The translations under genes and the position numbers were made by a program. Shown here piece by piece: positions 8,351-14,448 of a stretch of 64,000 bases of DNA. This DNA comes from Nocardiopsis dassonvillei_B (GTDB taxonomy: Bacteria; Actinomycetota; Actinomycetes; Streptosporangiales; Streptosporangiaceae), in NCBI RefSeq assembly GCF_964273065.1, contig NZ_OZ186815.1, positions 3,720,001-3,784,000 on the forward strand. Reading direction: 5' to 3'. Numbering within the stretch: position 1 is the first letter of the stretch; each line of letters opens with the position of its first letter. Below the pieces are notes generated by a model. That model was not told the DNA's origin and made no database searches. It saw only the letters and a list, made by a program, of their open reading frames with translations.

Positions 8351-8896
8351 ATGCAGATCCGCACGTCCGACACCCCCCGCAAGCACCGCAGGCTCCGCGC
8401 CGCGACCGCGCTCGCCGCCGCCACCACCCTCTTCTTCGGCCTCATGCCCGTGGGAACGGCCAACGCGCACGGCTACATCTCCAACCCGCCGAGCCGCCAG
8501 GCCCAGTGCGCCGCCGGCACCGTCCAGTGCGGCCCCATCCAGTGGGAGCCGCAGAGCGTCGAGGGCCCCAAGGGGCTGACCAGCTGCTCCGGCGGCAACG
8601 AGCGGTTCGCCGAGCTCGACGACGACAGCCGCGGCTGGCAGCGGACCGACGTCGGCCGCACCCAGGCCTTCACCTGGACCATCACCGCCAACCACCGCAC
8701 CTCCACCTGGGAGTACTACATCGGCGGCCAGCGGATCGCGGTCTTCGACGACGGCGGCGCGCAGCCGCCCTCGACCTTCTCCCACACCCTCGACCTGTCC
8801 GGCTACAACGGACCGCAGAAGATCCTCGCGGTGTGGAACGTCTACGACACCGCCAACGCCTTCTACGCCTGCATCGACGTCAACGTCCGCAGCTGA
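8351..8896 (+). CDS. Secreted lytic polysaccharide monooxygenase, AA10 family
   Basis: A 181-residue secreted copper enzyme of the chitin/cellulose-active AA10 family. ATG 8351 is preferred over ATG 8327 because GGAAGG lies 8 nt before it. Signal peptide: basic MQIRTSDTPRKHRRLR, hydrophobic AATALAAATTLFFGL, cleavage after TANA, exposing the mandatory N-terminal His of HGYISNPPSR (His40 of the precursor). The second histidine-brace ligand is likely the His in TANHRTSTWEYY. No carbohydrate-binding module follows, so it is a single-domain enzyme. By family it oxidatively cleaves crystalline chitin or cellulose outside the cell. Confidence 0.93.
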   Translation: MQIRTSDTPRKHRRLRAATALAAATTLFFGLMPVGTANAHGYISNPPSRQAQCAAGTVQCGPIQWEPQSVEGPKGLTSCSGGNERFAELDDDSRGWQRTDVGRTQAFTWTITANHRTSTWEYYIGGQRIAVFDDGGAQPPSTFSHTLDLSGYNGPQKILAVWNVYDTANAFYACIDVNVRS

Positions 8897-8984
8897 CCTC
8901 CACCACACCCCCCGTGCGGCCCCCGGCCCGGCCCCGCGCCCGGGCCGGGGGCCGCGGCCCGTTGGTCCGGCACCGGAAGCGGCC

Positions 8985-8990
8985 TACCGT
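8985..8990 (+). promoter_or_regulatory. Relic -10 box before decayed ABC gene
   Basis: TACCGT ends 6 nt before ATG 8997, the same leaderless arrangement as neighbouring live genes. The promoter seems intact although the gene is broken. Confidence 0.35.
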
Positions 8991-8996
8991 TCGAGC

Positions 8997-9682
8997 ATGG
9001 ACACCCGAGCGGTCACCGAGCGGTCACGGCGACCGGGCCGACCGTCCGGCGCGGCGGTCAGGACGTCCTCACCGCACCCGACCTGAGCGTTCCGGCGGGC
9101 GAGGTCGTCGGCCTGCTCGGGCCCAGCGGCAGCGGCAAGACCACGCCCATGCGCGCCGTCACCGGCGTGCAGCGGATCACCGCGGGCACCGTGACGGTGC
9201 CCGGCCACCCGGCCGGAGCGGCCCCGCTGCGCACCCTGATCGGGTACGCGGCGCAGACCCCCTCCGTCTACGCCGACCCCACCGTCCGGTCATCGCGGTG
9301 GCGTTGGGGCCGGGCATGGAGACCGAGGGGGCCCGGGGGACATCCGGCGCGATCGCCCTGGCCGACGCGCTGCTGGGGATCGCCCTGGGGCTGTTCGCCA
9401 GCGCGTTCGCCCGCACCGAGTTCCAGGTGGTCCAGTTCATGCCGGCGTTCGTCATGCCGCAGATCCTGCTGTGCGGGCTGTTCGCCCCGCGAGGACATGG
9501 TCGACCTCCTGTACCGGGTCTCCGCGGTGATGCCCCTGTCCTACGCGGTGGACGCCATCACCGAGGCCGTGGAGCAGCCCGACGTCACCGGCGCCCTGCT
9601 CGCGGACACCGGGATCGTGCTGGGCTGCGCCGTGCCGGCACTGCTCCTGGGGGCCGCCACCCTGCGCCGCCGGACGCCCTAG
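8997..9682 (+). pseudogene. Remnant of ABC-2 exporter: ATPase start fused to permease end
   Basis: Three lesions are readable. First, an 11-bp tandem duplication (CGAGCGGTCAC at 9006-9016 and 9017-9027) shifts the frame; removing one copy joins MDTRAVT to ATGPTVRRGG in frame. Second, an ABC ATPase N-terminus with Walker A GPSGSGKTT (near 9120-9145) runs to YAADP-like sequence near 9290 and then joins the middle of an ABC-2 permease (DALLGIALGLFASAFA, MPAFVMPQILLCGLF) in another frame, so most of the ATPase and the permease front are deleted. Third, the frame shifts again near 9495 before REDMVDLLYRVSAVMPLSY and the C-terminus LRRRTP. No Walker B or signature motif survives. Confidence 0.85.
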
Positions 9683-9741
9683 GACCCGCTGGGGCTACAC
9701 TGCGGGCGGAACGGAACGCTCCCGGAAAGGGCCGCACGGCC

Positions 9742-10089
9742 ATGGGTTTCCTCGACGGATTCCGCAAGCCCCCGGCGCCGGTCCGGCCCCTGGACCAGGC
9801 CACCGTGGACGAGGCCCTCGCCCTCGTCCGGGCCCGTCGCAAGATCGAGGCCATCAAGGTCGTGCGCGAGCGCACCGGCATGGGCCTGGCCGAGGCCAAG
9901 GACACGGTCGACGCGCTGGAGCAGGGCCGGTCCGTCCCCGTCGAACCGGCCCCGGGCCACAGTCTCGCCGACCGGGTCCGCGAACTCCTCGCGCGGGACC
10001 GCGTCGCCGACGCCGTCGTCCTGGTCTCCCGCGAGACCGGCATGACCGAGACCGAGGCCGCGCGCTTCATCGACAGCCTCGACCGCTGA
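9742..10089 (+). CDS. Tandem L7/L12 C-terminal-domain-like protein
   Basis: A 115-residue soluble protein. After MGFLDGFRKPPAPVRP come two copies of a helix-turn-helix-like fold resembling the ribosomal protein L7/L12 C-terminal domain: residues about 20-58 (KIEAIKVVRERTGMGLAEAK) and 72-112 (RVADAVVLVSRETGMTETEAA). Such stand-alone copies are widespread in actinobacteria and of unknown role; they are not ribosomal stalk proteins. ATG 9742 is preceded by GGAAAGG about 12 nt upstream, and TACACT near 9694 may be its -10 box. Confidence 0.8.
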   Translation: MGFLDGFRKPPAPVRPLDQATVDEALALVRARRKIEAIKVVRERTGMGLAEAKDTVDALEQGRSVPVEPAPGHSLADRVRELLARDRVADAVVLVSRETGMTETEAARFIDSLDR

Positions 10090-10102
10090 CCCCGGTCGGC
10101 GG

Positions 10103-10579
10103 TCACCGGCGGCGCAGGTGGGCGCTGCTCGACGGCAGGAACATCGCGGCCATCGCCCCGAGCACCGCGGCGATGTGCAGCCCCCGCACCGCGTAGTGGA
10201 GCAGGTCGGCCCCGCCGGCCGCGGCCAGCGCCGCCCCGACGTTCCCGTCGGCGGCGAACCAGTCGGCCAGCGGCACCACCAGGGACGCCAGCCCGATGCA
10301 GCCGAGCAGGACGGCGAGCACGCCCCGGGCCCAGGGGCGGCCCCGGTACAGCTGGAGCACCAGCAGCGTCGCACCGCCGTAGACCGCCGCGCGCAGCGCG
10401 ATGTGCGCGGCCACCCCGGCCCCGAACCCGTCCGCGGCGATCTCGCCGGTGGCCCCGATGACCGACTCGACCACCCCCGCGCCGATCGCCGCCAGCCACA
10501 GGAGACAGGCCGCCCGTAGCGCCGCCGGAGGCCTCCCCCGGCCTGGGGGGCGGGCGTCGGTCCGTGTCGTCGTCTCCAT
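10103..10579 (-). CDS. Four-helix integral membrane protein, unknown function
   Basis: A 158-residue protein with a polar, basic N-terminus (METTTRTDARPPGRGRPP), about four hydrophobic helices (ACLLWLAAIGAGVVESVIG, GATLLVLQLY, GVLAVLLGCIGLASLVVP, IAAVLGAMAAMFL) and a short basic tail. It converges on the L7/L12-like gene with 13 bp between stops. No transport signature is recognised. Confidence 0.75.
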   Translation of the reverse strand: METTTRTDARPPGRGRPPAALRAACLLWLAAIGAGVVESVIGATGEIAADGFGAGVAAHIALRAAVYGGATLLVLQLYRGRPWARGVLAVLLGCIGLASLVVPLADWFAADGNVGAALAAAGGADLLHYAVRGLHIAAVLGAMAAMFLPSSSAHLRRR

Positions 10580-11022
10580 CGTGGCTCCCGGTCCGTCCCG
10601 TCGTCGATGGAACGAGTCTGGTCCGCCGGGCCGCCCGGATCAGGGGTGCCCGGATGCCGGTTCCGCAGTGGTGCACACCCCCGCACCCGGGGGCCCGCAC
10701 CCCGGCCCGGGGTGCAGTGCACACCAGCCCCCCACTCCTCGGGAGGCGGGAGAAGAACAGCGTGCTGTGGCGGTGCACGGTTGGTTCACCGCCTCCGGAC
10801 CGGTCCCACTGCACGATGCCCGAAGCCGGTGCGAACCCTCCCAATGTCCGGCCCTCCACGAACCGGAGCCCTTCGTCATCGCACCACGGTCGTCACGCCA
10901 CCCCTCCCACGCGGGGATTGGCTGCGGGCGGAAGTAACGGGTCGGCCCGCCCCTGTACGCCGGTGCTACCGTGAATCGAACGTGCTCCACTCCCTCCGCC
11001 CGGAGCACGGAAGGGAACCGTC
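10580..11022. other. Divergent intergenic region with two tandem GC hairpins
   Basis: No gene is seen. Two perfect hairpins follow each other: CCCCCG/CGGGGG at 10678-10693 and GCACCCCG/CGGGGTGC at 10697-10715. GTGCAC recurs three times within about 110 bp (near 10671, 10717 and 10774). A TACCGT box near 10967-10972 is the likely -10 for the gene at 11023. Confidence 0.5.
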
Positions 11023-11229
11023 ATGGCAGACCCGACCAGCACCACCGGTGATCGATCCACTCCCGGAGAGCAGGACCACGAGGGCGTCGAGGTGCTCGTA
11101 GAGGGTCTGGCACCGACGTGGGCCGGCCGAGACCTGGAGGCGTCGGCCGTCAGCGACGACGAACGGCTCGGCACCTTCCAGCGCAACCAGCTGTTCGAGG
11201 CGATGGGGGACACCCCCGAGACCGCCTGA
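11023..11229 (+). CDS. Small acidic hydrophilic protein, 68 aa
   Basis: MADPTSTTGDRSTPGEQDHE continues into an acidic, helix-compatible sequence (VLVEGLAPTWAGRDLEASAV, LGTFQRNQLFEAMGD). There is no signal peptide or membrane segment. GGAAGGG sits 7 nt before ATG 11023 and TACCGT about 50 nt upstream. Function unknown. Confidence 0.7.
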   Translation: MADPTSTTGDRSTPGEQDHEGVEVLVEGLAPTWAGRDLEASAVSDDERLGTFQRNQLFEAMGDTPETA

Positions 11230-11596
11230 GGCCCGGAGCCCCGACCGGGGCAGTCGGCTGATCACCTCGGACGTGAGCCCCCTTCCCGGTGCCGGTTCGG
11301 CCGTTCTCGTGCCTGTTCTACAAAAAGGGGTGCGGCTCCGGCCGGGTGGCCGGGCCATGGTGGACGGCGGATCGTGGGATCGCGCCCCGCGTGCCGGGGT
11401 CATCCTGGGCCAGCACGTGCTGGCCTCGCGCACCGGAACCGTGACCCTTTCCCACACACCCTCGGTCCGGGGTACCAGGCTGCGCCCCGAAGGGCCCCGG
11501 CCGGTCCGCCCCCGAAGGTCCGTCGTCCCCGCCCCGGACACAGCCGGAGGGGTCTGACGTGGCCGGTAGCGGGACGGCACCTATTCTGGGGCCATC
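11230..11596. other. Intergenic region with 18-bp palindrome
   Basis: No convincing gene is seen. It holds the perfect palindrome annotated at 11408-11425. TATTCT at 11582-11587 is a likely -10 box for the small gene at 11597. Confidence 0.45.
11408..11425. repeat. Perfect 18-bp palindrome
   Basis: GGCCAGCACGTGCTGGCC is identical to its own reverse complement over all 18 bases. It lies in non-coding DNA about 170 bp before the -10 box of the 11597 gene; a dimeric-regulator operator is possible. Confidence 0.6.
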
Positions 11597-11752
11597 ATGT
11601 ACACACCTCCCCCGCCCAACGGGCGCCCGCCGACCCGCATCCCCACCGCTGCGAAGATCGGGATCGGCTGCGGGTGCCTGGTCGCGCTGGCCGGGATCGG
11701 CTTCGTGTTCCTGCTGGCCTACGGCGTCGTGGCCGGGGCCGCAGGGGCGTGA
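11597..11752 (+). CDS. 51-aa single-pass membrane protein
   Basis: MYTPPPPNGRPPTRIPTAAK is followed by a membrane span (IGIGCGCLVALAGIGFVFLL) and a short tail ending GAAGA. The motif AKIGIGCG is shared with the larger protein encoded convergently at 11846-12397 (AKIGIGCGGC), so the two look like paralogous membrane anchors, this one lacking the exported domain. TATTCT lies 9 nt before the ATG, giving an almost leaderless mRNA. Confidence 0.65.
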   Translation: MYTPPPPNGRPPTRIPTAAKIGIGCGCLVALAGIGFVFLLAYGVVAGAAGA

Positions 11753-11845
11753 TCCCCGCCCCACCTCGAAGGGGTCTCGACAGGGGGAGGGCGGGTTCAC
11801 GTCACCGCGGGGGATGCAGAGCTGCGGTCCCTTCGCCGGTCGGAG

Positions 11846-12397
11846 TCAGTCCTGGAGCGTCCACTCGCAGCCGCCGGACAGTTCCAGCGCCGCATCGGAC
11901 TCGGATACCTCGACGGTGCCGGGGCCCTCGATGTTGTTGTTGGCGATGATGTCGTCCAACTCGCCGGACAGGCCGGACAGGCGCGCGTAGTAACACATCG
12001 GGAGGAAGCCGTCGGGGTCAGGGCCGTCGGTGGTGTAGATACCGGGCTCGATGTCGTCGCCGACCCGGTGCACACCGTCTCCCACGGAGGCCGAGGTTTC
12101 CTCTTCCTCGGGGGTCTCCACCGCGGCGGGTTCTTCCTCGGCCTCCTGTGCGGCCTCCGTCTCTTCAGAGGGCTCTTCCACGGGCTCGGGAGAGGCGGAT
12201 GCGGACGGGCGGGCCTCAGGAGTGGTGTCTCCGGAGAGAAGCGACATACATCCGCCCAGGAGCGCGAGGAAGAAGAAGATGCCGAGGCAGCCGCCGCAGC
12301 CGATGCCGATCTTGGCACCGGTCGACATGCCCTGCTTCGGGGGCGGCCCGCCGGAGGGCGGGGGGTAGGGCATCTGGGGGCCGCCGGGGTAGGACAT
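11846..12397 (-). CDS. Membrane-anchored protein with exported actinobacterial domain
   Basis: 183 residues. The Pro-rich cytoplasmic start (MSYPGGPQMPYPPPSG) leads to a membrane helix (AKIGIGCGGCLGIFFFLALL) and a lipobox-like LLGGC. An acidic Glu/Pro/Ala linker of about 60 residues follows, then a C-terminal domain (VGDDIEPGIYTTDG, CYYARLSGLSGELDDIIANN, LSGGCEWT) of a type common in secreted or lipoprotein actinobacterial proteins of unknown function. GGAG lies 7 nt before ATG 12397. If the lipobox were used it would follow an unusually long N-region, so a plain membrane anchor is more likely. Confidence 0.8.
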   Translation of the reverse strand: MSYPGGPQMPYPPPSGGPPPKQGMSTGAKIGIGCGGCLGIFFFLALLGGCMSLLSGDTTPEARPSASASPEPVEEPSEETEAAQEAEEEPAAVETPEEEETSASVGDGVHRVGDDIEPGIYTTDGPDPDGFLPMCYYARLSGLSGELDDIIANNNIEGPGTVEVSESDAALELSGGCEWTLQD

Positions 12398-12598
12398 GGC
12401 GATGCTCCGGTTTCCTGGGAGGGGTGCGACGGGAGCGGGCGGCCGCGGGAATGCGGCGATCGTAGCCGTTGGTGGCGGCGGGTACGGGGGGTTTCGGAAA
12501 AGAGGCGGGCTCCGCCATGGGGCGGCGCCTTGCAGAAGGGGAGCCACTCTCCCCCGGGTTCTCCGCGCGATGGGAACGGCTCAGGGGACCGAGAACGC

Positions 12599-12630
12599 CG
12601 AGAGGCCGGTCCCGAAGGACCGGCCTCTCG
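12599..12630 (-). terminator. Terminator after tRNA-Pro
   Basis: A perfect 14-bp stem with a UUCG loop on the tRNA strand (GAGAGGCCGGTCC arm at 12600-12612, complementary arm 12617-12629, plus one outer C-G pair), starting 6 nt beyond the tRNA 3' end. Confidence 0.85.
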
Positions 12631-12635
12631 CTCTG

Positions 12636-12709
12636 TCGGGGTGGCGGGATTTGAACCCACGACCTCTTCGTCCCGAACGAAGCGCGCTGCCAAGCTGCGC
12701 TACACCCCG
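12636..12709 (-). tRNA. tRNA-Pro (CGG)
   Basis: The minus strand folds into a full cloverleaf: acceptor CGGGGTG/CACCCCG with discriminator A, D-arm AGCGCAGCTTGGCAGCGC, anticodon stem CTTCG/CGAAG with loop TTCGGGA (anticodon CGG), and T-arm GTGGGTTCAAATCCCGC. CCA is not encoded. A TAGACT box (12724-12729, minus strand) lies 14 nt upstream. No integrase or duplicated tRNA end is nearby. Confidence 0.95.
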
Positions 12710-12750
12710 AAGCAACGAGCCCAAGTCTAGCGGACGTCGGGAGTGCTCGG

Positions 12751-12762
12751 GTAATCGATTAC
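12751..12762. promoter_or_regulatory. AT-rich 12-bp palindrome upstream of tRNA-Pro
   Basis: GTAATCGATTAC is a perfect palindrome just upstream of the -35 zone of the tRNA-Pro promoter and 22 bp beyond the stop of the metallophosphoesterase gene. Its AT richness stands out from the surroundings. Confidence 0.4.
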
Positions 12763-12783
12763 GGGACTGTGGCCCAGGCCTCC

Positions 12784-13713
12784 TCAGTCCTCTCCCGGAC
12801 CTCCCACGAGGTCCAGAAGCGAGGCCTCCGGGCGGCAGCAGAACCGCACCGGTGCGTACGGCGAGGTGCCCAGTCCGCCCGAGACGTGCAGCCACGCCCC
12901 GGCGTACTCGTTCAGCCCCCACGCCCGCCGCCGGTCGATGCCGCAGTTGGTGACCAGCGTCCCGTAGAACGGCAGGCACAGCTGGCCGCCGTGGGTGTGC
13001 CCGGCCAGCATCAGCTGGTAGCCGTCGGCCGCGAACCGGTCCAGGTTGGCCGGCTCGGGCGAGTGCAGCACGCCCAGCCGCAGGTCCGCCGACGGGTCGG
13101 CCGGGCCCGCGATCTCGTCGTAGCGGTCCAGCTTGATGTGCGAGTCGTGCACGCCCCCCAGCGCCACATCCAGTCCGCCCGCCTTGAGGGCCCCCCTGCG
13201 GTTGTTGAGGTCCAGCCAGCCCGACGCGGACATCGCCGCGCCCAGCTCGCGCCAGGGCAGGTCCGGCACCCGGCGCTTGTTGTAGTCGGTCTTGCTGGTC
13301 CGCCACAGGTAGCGGGCCGGGTTCTTCAGCTGGGGCGAGAACAGGTCGTTGGACCCGTACACGAACGCGCCCGGCCGGTCCAGCAGCGGCCCCAGGGCGC
13401 CGATGAAAGGCTCCACCGCCTCCGGGTGCGCCAGCGAGTCCCCGGTGTTGACCACCAGGTCGGGCTCGTACCGCTCCAGGCCGCGGATCCAGTCGATGAG
13501 CATCCGGCGGCCCGGCGTCAGGTGTGCGTCCGACAGGTGCAGGATCCGCAGGCGCGGGCTGCCCGGGGGCAGCAGGGGCAGCTCGTACCGGCGCAGCCGG
13601 AACCAGTTGCGTTCGATCACCGAGGCGTACGCCAGCCCCGCGACTCCGACGGCCCCCGTGACCGCGACCGCCCGGCCCGTGTTGCGCAGGAGTCGTCCCT
13701 TGTCGATGCCCAT
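12784..13713 (-). CDS. Membrane-anchored calcineurin-like metallophosphoesterase
   Basis: 309 residues. ATG 13713 is chosen because GAAGAAGG lies just before it. The N-terminus has a hydrophobic anchor (AVAVTGAVGVAGLAYASVI). The catalytic domain shows the two-metal motifs in order: DAH in ILHLSDAHL, GD in VVNTGDSL, a variant GSND where GNH(D/E) is usual, a later His in LGVLHSPEP, and GHTHGG. It corresponds to the Rv3683-type gene that neighbours ponA2 and whiB4 in mycobacteria. Substrate unknown; a role in cell-envelope phosphoester metabolism is inferred from context only. Confidence 0.88.
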   Translation of the reverse strand: MGIDKGRLLRNTGRAVAVTGAVGVAGLAYASVIERNWFRLRRYELPLLPPGSPRLRILHLSDAHLTPGRRMLIDWIRGLERYEPDLVVNTGDSLAHPEAVEPFIGALGPLLDRPGAFVYGSNDLFSPQLKNPARYLWRTSKTDYNKRRVPDLPWRELGAAMSASGWLDLNNRRGALKAGGLDVALGGVHDSHIKLDRYDEIAGPADPSADLRLGVLHSPEPANLDRFAADGYQLMLAGHTHGGQLCLPFYGTLVTNCGIDRRRAWGLNEYAGAWLHVSGGLGTSPYAPVRFCCRPEASLLDLVGGPGED

Positions 13714-13843
13714 GCGGCCTTCTTCCTCGTCGGGCTCGGATCGGGGTGCGGACACGCGCTCCGCACGGACCGGAGAGGTCGCGAGACGCCGTTCCGGCAC
13801 CCCCTCCGATGGTCTCAGATCAGCGCCGTCCGCGCACAAAACG

Positions 13844-13874
13844 TTGGTGGCCCCCAGGGGGACCACCGTAGGAT
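13844..13874 (+). promoter_or_regulatory. Leaderless promoter with internal dyad for GatB/YqeY gene
   Basis: TTGGTG (13844-13849) and TAGGAT (13869-13874) are separated by 19 bp, and the predicted start falls on ATG 13881. The spacer contains GGTGGCCCCC and GGGGACCACC, an inverted repeat with one mismatch that would block RNA polymerase if bound. Confidence 0.6.
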
Positions 13875-13880
13875 CGGCCC

Positions 13881-14336
13881 ATGTCCGAACTCAAAGACCG
13901 CCTCAAGAACGACCTGACCACCGCCATCAAGGCGCGTGACAAGGTGCGCACCGGCACCCTGCGCATGGTCCTGGCCGCCATCTCCACCGAGGAGGCCGCC
14001 GGCTCCGCCCAGCGCGCCCTCGGCGACGACGAGGTCGTCAAGCTGCTGACCCGTGAGGCCAAGAAGCGCCGCGAGGCCGCCGAGGCGTTCGACAAGGGCG
14101 GTCGCCCCGAGCAGGCCGAGGCCGAGCGCGCGGAGAGCGAGGTCATCTCGGACTACCTTCCCAAGCAGCTCACCGACGACGAGCTGTCCGCCCTGGTCGC
14201 CGCCGCCGTCGAGGAGGCCGGCGCGCAGGGGCCCCGGGACATGGGCAAGGTCATGAAGGTCGTCAACCCCCGGATCGCCGGGAGGGCCGAGGGCTCGCGG
14301 GTGGCCGCCGAGGTCAAGCGGCGGCTGGCGGGCTGA
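13881..14336 (+). CDS. GatB/YqeY domain protein
   Basis: A 151-residue all-helical protein matching the stand-alone YqeY family: MSELKDRLKNDLTTAIKARD, then REAKKRREAAEAFDKGGR, EAERAESEVISDYLPKQL and MGKVMKVVNPRIAGRA. The domain resembles the tRNA-binding tail of amidotransferase subunit GatB, but the stand-alone protein's role is undefined. It is divergent from the metallophosphoesterase gene and appears to be translated from a leaderless mRNA. Confidence 0.92.
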   Translation: MSELKDRLKNDLTTAIKARDKVRTGTLRMVLAAISTEEAAGSAQRALGDDEVVKLLTREAKKRREAAEAFDKGGRPEQAEAERAESEVISDYLPKQLTDDELSALVAAAVEEAGAQGPRDMGKVMKVVNPRIAGRAEGSRVAAEVKRRLAG

Positions 14337-14371
14337 CCTCCCCCGGGCCGCGGGGCGGGGCCTGTGAACGC

Positions 14372-14407
14372 CCGAGGGGGCCGCGGCGTGCGCCGCGGCC
14401 CCCTCGG
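14372..14407. terminator. Bidirectional terminator between YqeY and PBP genes
   Basis: A perfect 17-bp stem (14372-14388 with 14391-14407) and a 2-nt loop between two convergent genes; it can serve both. Confidence 0.85.
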
Positions 14408-14448
14408 TGTCTCTCGGGGCCTCCGCGGCCCCCTCCTCTTGTGTTCCG

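Noticed and set aside
11273..11557. 94-residue plus-strand frame between small genes
   Set aside because: No SD or promoter tied to its start and a low-information composition; it also spans the 18-bp palindrome.
12636..12709. Integration site at tRNA-Pro
   Set aside because: No integrase, no repeated tRNA 3' end and no foreign-looking DNA beside it.
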